From JAHEDH01 sp963745865 (GTDB lineage Bacteria > Actinomycetota > Acidimicrobiia > Spongiisociales > ZC4RG35), in NCBI GenBank assembly GCA_963745865.1, contig CAVUYZ010000012.1, forward strand, positions 1 through 64,000: DNA of 64,000 nucleotides, written 5' to 3'. Every line of letters begins with the position of its first letter. Position 1 is the stretch's first letter. Below the pieces are notes generated by a model. The model searched no databases, was not told the DNA's origin, and worked only from the letters and a program-made list of their open reading frames with translations. Made by a program: the position numbers and the translations under genes. Positions 26,981-36,924 of this stretch are shown in pieces.

Positions 26981-29441
26981 TCAGGCCTCTTCCACATCTT
27001 CGACTTCATCCTGGACGATCGCGAAGGCGGCGAGGCCGCCCTTGCCAACGTCGATCACCTTCACGCCGGTGGCGTCACGTCGCTGACGACTGATCGATCC
27101 CACCCTCGTGCGAATCCCGATTCCGGTGGTCGAGATCAGGAAGACCTCGTCCTCCTTCTCGACGGCCTTGGCGCCGATCAGCCTCCCCCTGACCTTGGTC
27201 AGCTTGAAGGCCTTGACGCCGATCCCACCCCGGTTCTGGCGGGGGAACTGATCCATCGCGGTCCGCTTGCCATACCCGCCCGATGTCAGGAGCAACACCT
27301 CGTCGCCATCCGAACTCGAGGCGGCGGCAACGACTTCGTCACCTTCACGGAGCTTCACGCCTCTGACACCCTGCGTGGCACGACCCATCGGGCGCAAGTC
27401 GCCTTCGGAGAAGCGGATTCCCTGCCCGTTCCTGGTGAACAACAGCATGTCGTTGTCGCCGGTGGTGGTCCGAACAGCAACCAACTCGTCGTCGTCGGTC
27501 AGGTTGATGGCGACCAGCGTCGAGTTCCTCGAGTCGTACTCCTTGAACTCGGTCTTCTTGGCCTGACCCTGCTTGGTCACCATCACCAGATAGCGGTTCG
27601 TCTCGTAGTTGCGAGTGTCGATCACCGACTCGATTCGCTCTTCCGGCTCCAACGGGAGGACCGCCTGGGCGAGCACGCCCTTGGACGTCCGCATCTGCCG
27701 CGGAATCTGGTGGGCTTTGATCCGATGCACCTTGCCCGTGTTGGTGAAGAACAACAGGTAGGCGTGCGCCGTCGTGTGAACCAGGTGGGCGATCACGTCA
27801 TCCTCGCCGACCTCGGCAGCCCTGATCCCGCGTCCGCCCCGGCCCTGGGTCTTGTACGTCGTCGCCACGACCGACTTGACGTAGCCGGACTGGCTGACCG
27901 TGACGATCAACTCGTCGTCTGCGATCAGAGTCTTCGAGGGACAGTTCGCCTTCGTCGGGGATGATCAGCGTCCGACGTGGCTCTGCAAACTTCTCGCGCA
28001 CCTCTTGGAGATCCTCGCGAATGATCGCCCGTCGGCGGGCCGGGTCCGCCAGGATGTCCTGCAGTTCGGCAATGAGCTCTCGCAGGTCGGCAAGGTCGGC
28101 CCGCAGCTCGTCGACGGCAAGAGCAGTGAGGCGCCGCAGCGGCATATCGAGGATCGCCTTGGTCTGCACTTCCGACAGCTCGAAGCGATCCTGCAGCCCC
28201 TCGGCGGCGGACGCCGTGTTGTCCGACCCACGGATGATCTGGATGACCTCGTCGATGTTGTCGACTGCGATGACGAGACCCTCGAGAACATGGGCCCTGC
28301 GCTCTGCCTGATCGAGGCGATACCTGGTCCGGCGCTCGACCACTTCCATCTGGTGGTCGAGGTAGTGCCCGATCAGGTCGGCAAGACCCATCGTCAGGGG
28401 GACCCCGTCGACCAGCGCCACGACGTTGTAGCCGAAGCTGTCCTGGAGCGGCGTCAGCTTGTAGAGCTGGTTCAGGACGACCTGGGGAATTGCGTCACGC
28501 TTGAGCTCGATCACCAGCCGCATGCCCTTCCGTGAGTCTGACTCGTCTCGGACATCGGCGATGCCATTCATCTTCTTCGAATCGACCAGGGTCTTGATCT
28601 TGGAGATCACACGCTCGGTCGAGACCTGGTACGGGAGTTGGGTGACGACGATCCCGGTTCGGCCCTTGCGGATCTCCTGAACGTCGGCGACCGCGCGGAT
28701 CTTGACCGACCCACGGCCCCCGGCGAGTGCTTCCTTGCTGGCTGCATGCCCGATCAGGTACCCGCCGGTCGGGAAGTCGGGGCCCTTGACGAACTGCATG
28801 AACTCTTCGACCGTCGCGTCGGGGTTGTCGAGACCGTACAAACAGGCGTCGACGACCTCGCCGAGATTGTGCGGTGGGATGTTCGTCGCCATCCCGACTG
28901 CGATCCCCTGCGATCCATTGACCAACAGGTTCGGGAACCGGGCCGGCAGGACCGACGGTTCCTCCATCTCGCCCGAGTAGTTCTCGGTGAAGTCCACCGT
29001 GTCCTCGCCGATGCCCTCCAGCAGTCGCATGGAGAGCTGCGAGAGCCGACACTCGGTGTAGCGGGACGCACCAGGAGGATCGTCGATCGTTCCGAAGTTC
29101 CCCTGGGGATCGATGAGTTGGTGACGCATCGAGAAGTCCTGACCCATGCGGACCAATGCGTCGTAGATGGCGCTGTCACCGTGCGGGTGGTAGTTCCCCA
29201 TGACGTCGCCGACCACCTTGGCGCACTTGCGATGCGGCGTGGTCGGTCCGATGTTCGATTCCGACATCGACCAGATGATCCGTCGCTGTACCGGCTTCAA
29301 GCCGTCTCGCACGTCGGGGAGGGCGCGAGACACGATGACCGACATCGCGTAGTCGATGAAGGCTTGCTCCATCTCACTGTTGATGTCGATCCCGCGGATC
29401 GCAGCGAGATCGTCCCCGGCTCCGTTGGTCTCGTCGCTCAT
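26981..29441 (-). CDS. gyrA: DNA gyrase subunit A, reading frame interrupted once
   Basis: The DNA-cutting subunit of gyrase. The N-terminal breakage-reunion domain shows RALPDVRDGLKPVQRRI and the catalytic Tyr in GASRYTECRL (about residue 127). The C-terminal pinwheel has the GyrA box QGRGGRGI, needed for negative supercoiling. The two frames meet at EGELSLED, where the minus strand reads gac-T-ctgatc; dropping the T at about 27932 gives LEDLIADDELIVTVSQSG. About 819 residues when joined, normal for actinobacteria. It lies 53 bases downstream of gyrB, in the origin-typical order. Confidence 0.95.
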
Positions 29442-29494
29442 GAAATCACGTCCCGTTGTTCTGTTTGCTGTGCTCTGTCATCTGCCATGTGGGA

Positions 29495-31405
29495 TCAGAT
29501 GTCCAGAAAGCGAACGTCGTCGGCGTTCTGCTGGATGAAGTGCTTGCGCTCTGCGACGTCGTCGCCCATGAGCGTCGAGAAGACCTCGTCCGCCCGGACC
29601 GCGTCGTCCATCTCGACCCTGACGAGGCTCCTCGTCACCGGGTTCATCGAGGTGTCCCACAACTCGTTGGGGTTCATCTCACCGAGGCCCTTGAAACGCG
29701 ACGGCTTCACCTTCGGATGGTCCTTCCTGAACTCATCGAGGGCTCGATCGTCCTTGAGGTAGTGGACCTTGGATCCGACCTTGACCCGGTAGAGGGGAGG
29801 CTCAGCGATGTAGACCATCCCGTTCTCGACCAGTCCGCGCAGGTGGCGGAACAGGAGGGTGAGCAGCAGTGTGCGGATGTGTGCCCCGTCGACATCGGCG
29901 TCGGCGAGCAGCACGACCTTGTGGTACCGCACCTTCTCGATGTCGAACTCCTCGCCGATCCCGGTGCCCATTGCCGTGATGATGTCCTGGACCTCGTTGT
30001 TCTGCAGCGTCTTGGCCAGCCGCGCCTTCTCGACGTTGATGATCTTCCCCCGGATCGGGAGTACGGCTTGGAACTCGGAGTTCCGGGCCTGCTTGGCGGG
30101 CCCGGCCGCGGAGTTGCCCTCGACGATGAAGAGTTCGGAGAGTCGCGGTTCCCGGGACGAGCAGTCGGCGAGTTTGTCCGGCAGGCCCCCCGACTCGAGT
30201 CCCGACTTTCGGCGGGTGAGGTCACGGGCTTTCCGCGCCGCTTCCCTGGCTCGCGCCGCCGTCAGCGCCTTGTCGACGATGCGCCTGGCGTCTGCCGAAT
30301 AGCGCTCGAGCCATTCGGGCAGCTTCTGGTTGAGTGTGCGCTCGACATAGGAGCGAATCTCGGTGTTGCCCAGCTTGGTCTTGGTCTGACCCTCGAACTG
30401 CGGCTCCCTCACCTTGACCGACACGATTGCGGTGAGGCCTTCCCGAATGTCGTCGCCGGTGAGGTTCGGGTCCTTCTCCTTCAGCAGGTTCTTGTCCCTG
30501 GCGAACTGGTTGACCGCCTTGGTCAGCGCCTTCCGGAAGCCCTCCTCGTGGGTGCCTCCCTCGTGGGTGTTGATGTTGTTGGCGAAGCTGAGCACCGACT
30601 CGGTGTAGGCGGTGGTCCATTGCATGGCCACCTCCATCTCGGCTTCTTCCGACTCGTCGCCGAATTCGACGATGCGGCCGTGCATCGGCTCCTTCTTGTC
30701 GTTGAGGTGCTTGATGAAGTCGACGAGGCCACCCTTGTAGAGGAAGATGTCCTGCCTGGGCTCCTCCAACCGCTCGTCACGGAACCGGATTTCGACGCCG
30801 CGGTTCAGGAAGGCGAGCTCGCGCAATCTCGACTGCACGATCTCGTATTCGAAGGTGGTGGTCTCCTTGAAGATGTCCGGATCGGGCCAGAAGGTGATCG
30901 TGGAGCCGGTCCGTTTGATCTCCTTGCCCTTCTTGACCTTGCCGAAGGGATGACCGCGCTCGAATTCTTGGGTCCAGACGTGGCCATCTCGGCGGATTTC
31001 GGCTTCGAGGCGAATCGAGAGGGCGTTGACGACGGAGACGCCGACCCCATGCAGGCCGCCGGAGACGGTGTACGCGCCCTGCTCGAACTTCCCACCGGCA
31101 TGCAGCTTGGTGAGCACGGTCGTCAGAGCCGATTGCTTCGTCTCGTTGTGGCGGGCAACGGGGATTCCGCGCCCGTTGTCGATGACCTGAACCCCGCCAT
31201 CCTCGAGGATGGTGACGTCGATTCGGTCGCAGAAGCCGGCCATCGCCTCGTCGACGGCGTTGTCCACGACTTCCCAGATCAGATGGTGGAGTCCGCGGGG
31301 ACCTGTTGACCCGATGTACATGCCGGGTCGCTTGCGAACCGGCTCGAGGTCCTTGAGGACGGTGATCTGGCCGGCGTCATAACTCGAGGATGCGTTGGCT
31401 GTCAT
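29495..31405 (-). CDS. gyrB: DNA gyrase subunit B
   Basis: A 636-residue ATPase subunit of gyrase. The N-terminal GHKL domain has ADP-binding motifs VVDNAVDEAMAG, DNGRGIPV and GGLHGVGVSVVNAL. The C-terminal TOPRIM domain has EGNSAAGPAKQ and the Mg-binding DADVDGAHI. The tail ends KHFIQQNADDVRFLDI, as in the family. ATG 31405 (MTANASSSYDAGQITVL) is chosen; an upstream in-frame start at 31489 adds 28 Pro/Arg-rich residues. The 227-base gap from dciA (31406-31632) should hold its promoter; TAGAAT at 31519-31524 on the minus strand is a -10 candidate. Confidence 0.96.
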   Translation of the reverse strand: MTANASSSYDAGQITVLKDLEPVRKRPGMYIGSTGPRGLHHLIWEVVDNAVDEAMAGFCDRIDVTILEDGGVQVIDNGRGIPVARHNETKQSALTTVLTKLHAGGKFEQGAYTVSGGLHGVGVSVVNALSIRLEAEIRRDGHVWTQEFERGHPFGKVKKGKEIKRTGSTITFWPDPDIFKETTTFEYEIVQSRLRELAFLNRGVEIRFRDERLEEPRQDIFLYKGGLVDFIKHLNDKKEPMHGRIVEFGDESEEAEMEVAMQWTTAYTESVLSFANNINTHEGGTHEEGFRKALTKAVNQFARDKNLLKEKDPNLTGDDIREGLTAIVSVKVREPQFEGQTKTKLGNTEIRSYVERTLNQKLPEWLERYSADARRIVDKALTAARAREAARKARDLTRRKSGLESGGLPDKLADCSSREPRLSELFIVEGNSAAGPAKQARNSEFQAVLPIRGKIINVEKARLAKTLQNNEVQDIITAMGTGIGEEFDIEKVRYHKVVLLADADVDGAHIRTLLLTLLFRHLRGLVENGMVYIAEPPLYRVKVGSKVHYLKDDRALDEFRKDHPKVKPSRFKGLGEMNPNELWDTSMNPVTRSLVRVEMDDAVRADEVFSTLMGDDVAERKHFIQQNADDVRFLDI

Positions 31406-31632
31406 GTCAGGACCTCGTTCTGTCGGGGAGCGGCGGGTGGATGAACCCGGTGCGGGGGTCCGTCGTGGCGGCACTGGTGCCGGCGTCACACGGCGTCATC
31501 GATAGAAAATCCACTGATGTAATTCTACAGGCTGGGCTCGGGCATCCCAAGCTTGAGAGCCTCCAGGAGCCGATTTCGTTCATTCTGAGCAGTCTGATGG
31601 CCGCGTACGACAAAAAAGCCGTGAATGGCCTC

Positions 31633-31962
31633 TCAACGCCTCTGGGACCCCGGGGCCTTGACCACGACTTCCTCCACCGTCCCCTCCCCGAGCTGGGCGT
31701 TGAGTCGGTGTACCAGTCCGGTCGTGCCATAGCGGAGCATGCCCACCGCCTGCGGGGAGACGGCTTCGATCACGAGCTTGCGACGATGCATCCCGATCGG
31801 TCGGGTGTGGCCCGACCACGGCGTTCCGGCCAGCGTCGTCCACTCGCTCTCGATTCGCGACCACAGGCTCGACTCGACGACACCGAGACGCTCCATGAGC
31901 CGCTTGAGGACGTCATCGATCGGCTTCGGCTCGCTCCGTCCCCGCCCCGGCTGATCAGTCAT
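31633..31962 (-). CDS. dciA: DUF721 protein, DciA-like helicase loader
   Basis: A 109-residue protein of the DUF721/DciA family: a Pro/Arg-rich start, then PIDDVLKRLMERLGV, a conserved Trp region (SLWSRIESEWTTLAG), and a KH-like C-terminal part ending in GTVEEVVVKAPG. DciA family proteins assist loading of replicative helicase DnaB where DnaC is absent (family knowledge). The actinobacterial position between recF and gyrB is diagnostic. The ATG at 31962 overlaps the recF stop by eight bases. Confidence 0.85.
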   Translation of the reverse strand: MTDQPGRGRSEPKPIDDVLKRLMERLGVVESSLWSRIESEWTTLAGTPWSGHTRPIGMHRRKLVIEAVSPQAVGMLRYGTTGLVHRLNAQLGEGTVEEVVVKAPGSQRR

Positions 31963-33073
31963 GCTCGGTGTCACCAGCCATCCGATCGAGTGAGCCGTCG
32001 CCCACGGTCCATGCGGTCCCCGCGAGTGGGACATCACGGGGATCCGCCGTGGTGACGAACGTCTGGGCATCGGGGAGGGTCCGGGTCAAGGCAGCGGACC
32101 GCTGAGGATCCAACTCCGAATACACGTCATCCAAGAGCAGGATCGGAGGACGGCCGATCAGATCGGCAATCGCTCGATGCGATGCCACTCGCAACGCCAG
32201 CGCCAGCGTCCGCTGCTCGCCCTGACTGGCGTGATGACGCGAGTCGTGGTCGTCGAGCACGATCACGGGCTCATCGCGATGCGGTCCGATCGTGGTCACC
32301 CTCCGGTCTCGATCGTGGCGGCGATGTTCGACCAGTGACGCCAGCAGCCGCTCGGAGAACTCGACGGGCGAGACGGTCGCATCGAGTTCGCCCTTCCAGC
32401 GGGATCCGTATTCGATCGTGACCGGCGACGTCGCGCCAGCGATCTCGGCGTGGACCTCGGAGAGATGCGCGGTCAGTGCCGCCGCCGTACTCGCCCGACG
32501 AGCCATCACCTTTCCTCCGGCCTGGGACAGTCGTTCGTCCCACACGCCAAGCGTCACGTCGTCCTTCTCCCCCTGTTTGAGGAAGGCATTGCGTTGGCGG
32601 AGCGCCCGGTCGAACTCGGCTTGGTCGAGATGGGCGGCCGGCCACAGCTGGACGGCAGTGTCGTCGAGGAACGCTCGACGCTCCCCCGGCCCTCGCTTGA
32701 TCATGTCGAGGTCCTCGGGCAGAAACGTCACGAACCTGACATGACCGAGGAGATCGGCTGATCGCGCCAGCCGCTGAGTGTTGACTCTCGCCAACCGTCC
32801 GCCCCTCACCCGGAGCTCGAGTTCGATCAGCGCCTCGGCATCGCCCGATCCCACTTGTCCACGGATGTATCCACGGTCCTGTTCATGGCTGACCAGTGCC
32901 GCATCCGGCGAACGCCGAAATGACTTGAGGGATCCGAGATAGGCGATGGCCTCGAGCAGGTTGGTCTTCCCGGCGCCGTTCGGGCCGACGAGGACGTTGA
33001 CGCCCGGGCCGGGATGCCATTCGAGCTGTGGATACGACCGGAAACTGGTCAGCGTCAACCAGTGCAGCCGCAT
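31955..33073 (-). CDS. recF: DNA replication/repair protein RecF
   Basis: A 372-residue SMC-like ATPase loading RecA at gaps. It has Walker A GPNGAGKTNLL (residues 30-40), the ABC-type signature SQGEQRTLALAL and Walker B PPILLLDDVYSELD. It starts one base after the dnaN stop, consistent with coupling. Standard length. Confidence 0.95.
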   Translation of the reverse strand: MRLHWLTLTSFRSYPQLEWHPGPGVNVLVGPNGAGKTNLLEAIAYLGSLKSFRRSPDAALVSHEQDRGYIRGQVGSGDAEALIELELRVRGGRLARVNTQRLARSADLLGHVRFVTFLPEDLDMIKRGPGERRAFLDDTAVQLWPAAHLDQAEFDRALRQRNAFLKQGEKDDVTLGVWDERLSQAGGKVMARRASTAAALTAHLSEVHAEIAGATSPVTIEYGSRWKGELDATVSPVEFSERLLASLVEHRRHDRDRRVTTIGPHRDEPVIVLDDHDSRHHASQGEQRTLALALRVASHRAIADLIGRPPILLLDDVYSELDPQRSAALTRTLPDAQTFVTTADPRDVPLAGTAWTVGDGSLDRMAGDTEHD

Positions 33074-34154
33074 TCAGATCCGAACAGGCATCAACAAATA
33101 CAGGAATCCCGGGTCCTCCGCCCCGTCGATCACGCTCGGCTTCAGGCCATCGATGAGTTGGAGCCGGACCTTCTCGCTGTTGATCGCGGCAACGCCATCC
33201 GCCAGGTAGCGGGGGTTGAATGCGATCTCGATGTCCTCCGAACCCGAGAACTCGCCGTCGAGGAACTCCTTCTCGGCGCCGACGTCCTGGCGGCTGACAG
33301 CAATCTCGACGCCGCCAGAGGAGATCTTCAGACGGACGGGGATGTGGTCCTCCGCCACCAGAGAGACCCGGCCAAGCGCGTCGAGTACCTCACCCCGGTC
33401 GAGGATGAGTTCGTTGGGATAGCTCTCGGGGAGCAGCGACCGGTATTTCGGGAACGTTCCCTCGATCATGCGAAGCCGCAACGAGCCGCGATCCGACCCG
33501 AACACGCCCTCTCGCCCATCCAGACGAGACAGTGACCTTGGTCGACCCGACCGTCCGGGGAAGCTCTCGCAGGCCACGAGCGGGGATCAGCCCGGATCCC
33601 TCGATGCCGACACCGGGCAAATCTCGAACCGCCAATCGATAGGAGTCCGTCGACACGAGCCGGACCCCATCCTCGGTCGACTCGAACAACACGCCGGTGA
33701 GGATCGGACGGGCGGCGTCCCCTGAAGCGGCGGTGGTCACCTGGGCGATGGCTCCGGCCAATTGCTCGCCGTCGACCTCGGTGCCTCCGATGGTCGAATC
33801 ATCGATCTCGGGGAAATCGTCAAGACCCAGTTGGCGAAGGGAGAACCGGGGCCCCTTCCCGATCAACTCGACGTCACCGTCCGTGGTTCCGATGGTGACC
33901 TGACCCGACGGCATCTTTCGAATTGCCTGTTCGAGCAGCTTGCCCGGAATCACGGCGGCACCCTCCTCGATGGTCTCGACCTCCAGTTGGGTCCTGACCG
34001 TCATCTCGAGATCGGTCCCGGTCACCTTCAGCGAAGATCCGGTCACCTCGCAATGGAGACCCTGGAGGACCGGCAATGCCGACCTCGTGCCGACGGCCCG
34101 ATTGGCGCGACCGAAGACGTCTCCAAGATCGTCACGCTCTGCTCTGATTCGCAC
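33074..34154 (-). CDS. dnaN: DNA polymerase III beta sliding clamp, reading frame interrupted once
   Basis: The ring-shaped processivity clamp. From the GTG at 34154 (MRIRAERDDLGDVFGRA) the first frame covers domains 1 and 2 through GVLFESTEDGVRLVSTDSYRLAV. The third domain (GTFPKYRSLLPESY, ending FLYLLMPVRI) reads in another frame to 33074. The shift is near 33530; removing one T from gtctcgtctgg gives KVTVRLDGREGVFGS, a normal domain 2-3 link. About 359 residues when joined, typical of the family. The essential role makes a true break implausible. Confidence 0.93.
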
Positions 34155-34345
34155 AGGGATGTGTCCCTTCTTCTATCTCTATTGTTCTTCTTAAGAACCC
34201 AGTAGTAGTGGTAGGCCCTGTGGATTGTGGATGATTCCACAGAATCCCAATGGCCATCGGTTGTTTTGGTTGTCGTTGATTGTGGACGATTTCCATTCAA
34301 ATCCACAGGCACTCGATCGACGCGTCATTGCCTGTGGATGACTCG
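34155..34345. other. Probable replication origin oriC (dnaA-dnaN interval)
   Basis: The 191 bases between dnaA and dnaN hold six DnaA-box-like nonamers: TGTGGATTG (34220), TGTGGATGA (34227), GATTCCACA (34234), TGTGGACGA (34281), AAATCCACA (34299) and TGTGGATGA (34333). An AT-richer segment at 34163-34200 (tctatctctattgttcttcttaag region) beside dnaN could be the unwinding element. The location is the usual actinobacterial oriC site. The boxes are all imperfect. Confidence 0.7.
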
Positions 34346-35734
34346 TCATCTTTTCCTCAGGCTCTGTGAAAGCTCCGAGACCCGATCGAAGACCTCGCGA
34401 TCGCTCTGCATGACGCTCTTGACCTTGTCGATTGCATGCATGACGGTCGTGTGATCGCGCCCACCGAACAGTCGGCCGATCTTGGGGAGCGACAGGTCGG
34501 TGTGCTCCCTGCAGAGATACATGGCGATCTGACGACATCTGGCGAGCGGCTGCTTGCGGCTGGGTCCCTCGAGGTCGGAGACGAGGTATCCGTACGAGGC
34601 GGCAGTCGCCGAGATGATGTCCTGGGTGCTCACCGCTTTGCCTTCGTGACCGGGCAGCATGTCCTGGAGGACTCGCTCGGCCATGGGATGGCTGATCGGC
34701 TCGCCCGTGAGCGAGGCGTACGCAGTGACCCGCGTCAACGCCCCCTCCAATTCTCGGATGTTGTCGGCCACGAGGCTGGCAATGAACTCCAGGACATCGT
34801 GCGGAACCGGCTCCGGTGCGTATTCGGCATTTCGTCGAAGGATCGCCAACCGGGTCTCCACGTCGGGTGGCTGAATGTCGGTGAGGAGTCCTGATTCGAA
34901 TCTGCTTCGGAGGCGGTCTTCGAGGGTCACCAGGTTTCTGGGATGCCGATCGGAGGTGATGACGATCTGCTTGCCCAACTCGTACAGGCTGTTGAACGTG
35001 TGGAAGAACTCCTCGAGCATCTGCTCCTTGCCCTCGAAGAACTGGATGTCGTCGAGGAGCAGGATGTCCGTGCCCCGGTACCGAGCCTTGAAGTCGTCCA
35101 TCTGTTTGCGTCGAATCGAGTTGATGAAATCGGTGAAGAACGTCTCGGAGGTGACATAGCGCACTTCGAGCCCCGGATACATCTCGAGCGCTTGATACCC
35201 GATGGCGTTGAGGAGATGGGTCTTCCCGAGGCCGGCGTTCCCATGGATGAAGAGCGGGTTGTAGTTCCGGCCGGGCTGTTCAGCAACGGCCATGGCCGCC
35301 GCCCATGCGAATCGATTCGACTGCCCGACGACGAAGTTCTCGAAGCGGTACTTCCGGACCAGTCGTGCGACCCGTTCGGGGGCGGGCGGAGCGGAGAGGA
35401 GAGGATCGACCATGTCATCGGAATCCGGAGCGGTGGGATCGAACTCCTCGAGCGGCAACATCATCTCGTCGGAGGGCTCGCCGATGGAGAACTCCAACTC
35501 GACGTCGCTGCCATAGGCGGTCATGCAGGCCTGCTCGATCAACTCGCCGTGCTTGTCGATAACCCACCGGAGATGGAAGTCACTCGGTGCGGTCAGAGAG
35601 AGGCGTTGACCGTCGAATTGGTGCTCGAGACGCCGGATCCAGGTCTGCCAGGCTCCGGGCGTGACCTGGGCCTGGACGATGTCCTTGAAGCGCGACCATT
35701 CGTTCTCACCGATCGGATGGTGTGTCTGTGCCAA
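34346..35734 (-). CDS. dnaA: Chromosomal replication initiator DnaA
   Basis: A 462-residue initiator ATPase. Domain I begins ENEWSRFKDIVQAQVTPGAWQTWI; the AAA+ domain has Walker A GNAGLGKTHLLNA and Walker B ILLLDDIQFFEG; domain IV carries the DNA-binding signature GGRDHTTVMHAIDKV near the end. The start is a TTG at 35734, supported by GAGGAGC upstream; no ATG or GTG gives a full N-terminus. DnaA boxes on both sides suggest autoregulation and origin binding. Confidence 0.96.
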   Translation of the reverse strand: MAQTHHPIGENEWSRFKDIVQAQVTPGAWQTWIRRLEHQFDGQRLSLTAPSDFHLRWVIDKHGELIEQACMTAYGSDVELEFSIGEPSDEMMLPLEEFDPTAPDSDDMVDPLLSAPPAPERVARLVRKYRFENFVVGQSNRFAWAAAMAVAEQPGRNYNPLFIHGNAGLGKTHLLNAIGYQALEMYPGLEVRYVTSETFFTDFINSIRRKQMDDFKARYRGTDILLLDDIQFFEGKEQMLEEFFHTFNSLYELGKQIVITSDRHPRNLVTLEDRLRSRFESGLLTDIQPPDVETRLAILRRNAEYAPEPVPHDVLEFIASLVADNIRELEGALTRVTAYASLTGEPISHPMAERVLQDMLPGHEGKAVSTQDIISATAASYGYLVSDLEGPSRKQPLARCRQIAMYLCREHTDLSLPKIGRLFGGRDHTTVMHAIDKVKSVMQSDREVFDRVSELSQSLRKR

Positions 35735-36198
35735 CGGGGTGCTCCTCCTCTACCAATCTTCACCGTTCCGCGACATGTCCACAGGGTCTTCCACAGGTGT
35801 GGAGAACTGTGATGCACGCGCTGGGCGGTGATGCCGTGAAATATCTGGTTGTGTCGCTCTGCGCGAACCCGAGAGCGGGCTGCGGGGAAGGTCAGGGTCC
35901 CACTCCTCTTGGGTTCGAATATAGGGACGAAGCTCACGACGGTTCAAGAGCGCGAACATCGCCCGTGGGCACGGTTTGGATGTCCGTCGCTCACCCCCGA
36001 TTCATGTAGGCGGGGGTTGGCGTTTTCGGTGATCCGGATGCGTCGGCAGACGCCTCGACCGAGCCCGAAACCCGGTCAGTGGGGCTTCAACGAGATTTCG
36101 CGAGCTTGTGGATAATCTCGCGCTCTCCGGTCGCTTTGACAAGCTCACCTCGTGGCCCGTAGCCTGAGCACGTCAATATCGACTGCCGAAGAAGCATC
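35735..36198. promoter_or_regulatory. dnaA-rpmH divergent regulatory region with DnaA boxes
   Basis: This 464-base gap separates the leftward dnaA and rightward rpmH genes. It contains ATGTCCACA (35775), TCTTCCACA (35787), TGTGGAGAA (35798) and one perfect consensus box TGTGGATAA (36107-36115). It may serve dnaA autoregulation or form a second half of a bipartite origin. No open frame here looks coding. Confidence 0.6.
36136..36165 (+). promoter_or_regulatory. Candidate sigma-A promoter for rpmH operon
   Basis: TTGACA at 36136-36141 is a perfect -35; TAGCCT at 36160-36165 is a weak -10 at 18-base spacing. It lies 33 bases before the rpmH start. The -10 is poor, so the call is moderate. Confidence 0.45.
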
Positions 36199-36333
36199 AT
36201 GAAGAGAACCTATCAACCAAAAGTCCGCCGCCGGAAGCGGCGTCATGGTTTCCGCCACCGGATGCGCACACGCTCGGGTCGGGCAATCCTGAAGTCCCGT
36301 CGTGACAAGGGCCGCAAGCGGCTCGCCGCTTGA
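36199..36333 (+). CDS. rpmH: 50S ribosomal protein L34
   Basis: A 44-residue, extremely basic protein with the L34 pattern MKRTYQPKVRRRKRRHGF, followed by RMRTRSGRAILKSRRDKGRKRL. Position beside dnaA and before rnpA is universal. The stop at 36333 lies inside the likely rnpA start region, giving an overlap of 32 bases. Confidence 0.97.
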   Translation: MKRTYQPKVRRRKRRHGFRHRMRTRSGRAILKSRRDKGRKRLAA

Positions 36334-36673
36334 TCGAGCCCATTCGATCACTTCCCTGAAGTCGTCCCGGGACTTCTCCCGCGTGATGCGAGCTGGCGTT
36401 CGCACGAAGTCAGGGCCGGTCACGGTGGTGCGTCTCCCCAATTCGAGGGGCGCCACGCAGGTCGGGATCGTCGCCGGCAAGAAGCTCGGAGGTGCCGTGA
36501 CCCGGAACCGGGTCAAACGTCGCCTCAGGGCGGCGATCCGCCAGGCGGATCTCCCACCGGAGACGGACTACGTGATTTTGCCGTCGGGCGAAGTCGAGAC
36601 CATCCCGTTCGCGGACCTGGTCGAGGCGATCAGCCGGGCCAGCCGCCAACCAACCCAGGAACGAATCCAGTGA
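36302..36673 (+). CDS. rnpA: Ribonuclease P protein component
   Basis: A 123-residue basic protein that helps RNase P RNA mature tRNA 5' ends. It shows the N-terminal SSRDFSRVMRAGVR, the core GIVAGKKLGGAVTRNRVKRRLR (residues 56-77) and the C-terminal YVILPSG. I use the GTG at 36302, which overlaps rpmH by 32 bases; no other usual start codon lies before the conserved part, so the exact start is uncertain. Confidence 0.92.
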   Translation: MTRAASGSPLDRAHSITSLKSSRDFSRVMRAGVRTKSGPVTVVRLPNSRGATQVGIVAGKKLGGAVTRNRVKRRLRAAIRQADLPPETDYVILPSGEVETIPFADLVEAISRASRQPTQERIQ

Positions 36674-36924
36674 GCCAGCCAATGAGATTCACACCCGCAA
36701 CGCCGGTCGTGTGGCTGATTCGCGCCTATCAGAAAGCCGTCAGCCCGTCGCTCGGACGGAATTGTCGCTACTCCCCCACCTGTTCCGCGTATGCGGCAGA
36801 GGCACTCCAGCGCTTCGGGTTGTTCCAGGGAACCTGGCTCGCCGTCCGACGCATCGGACGATGCCATCCGCTGCACGAGGGCGGGTACGACCCGGTTCCA
36901 TCCCGCTCGGAGGCCTCCCGATGA
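36670..36924 (+). CDS. yidD: Membrane protein insertion efficiency factor YidD
   Basis: An 84-residue protein with the YidD signatures RAYQKAVSPSLGRNCRYSPTCSAY and CHPLHEGGYDPVP. It assists YidC-dependent insertion. The GTG at 36670 overlaps the rnpA stop, and it overlaps yidC by four bases. Confidence 0.95.
   Translation: MSQPMRFTPATPVVWLIRAYQKAVSPSLGRNCRYSPTCSAYAAEALQRFGLFQGTWLAVRRIGRCHPLHEGGYDPVPSRSEASR

Noticed and set aside
29456..31309. A 617-codon open frame on the plus strand opposite gyrB
   Set aside because: It is the complement of a conserved gyrB frame. Its translation has no domain and arises from the codon bias of the real gene.
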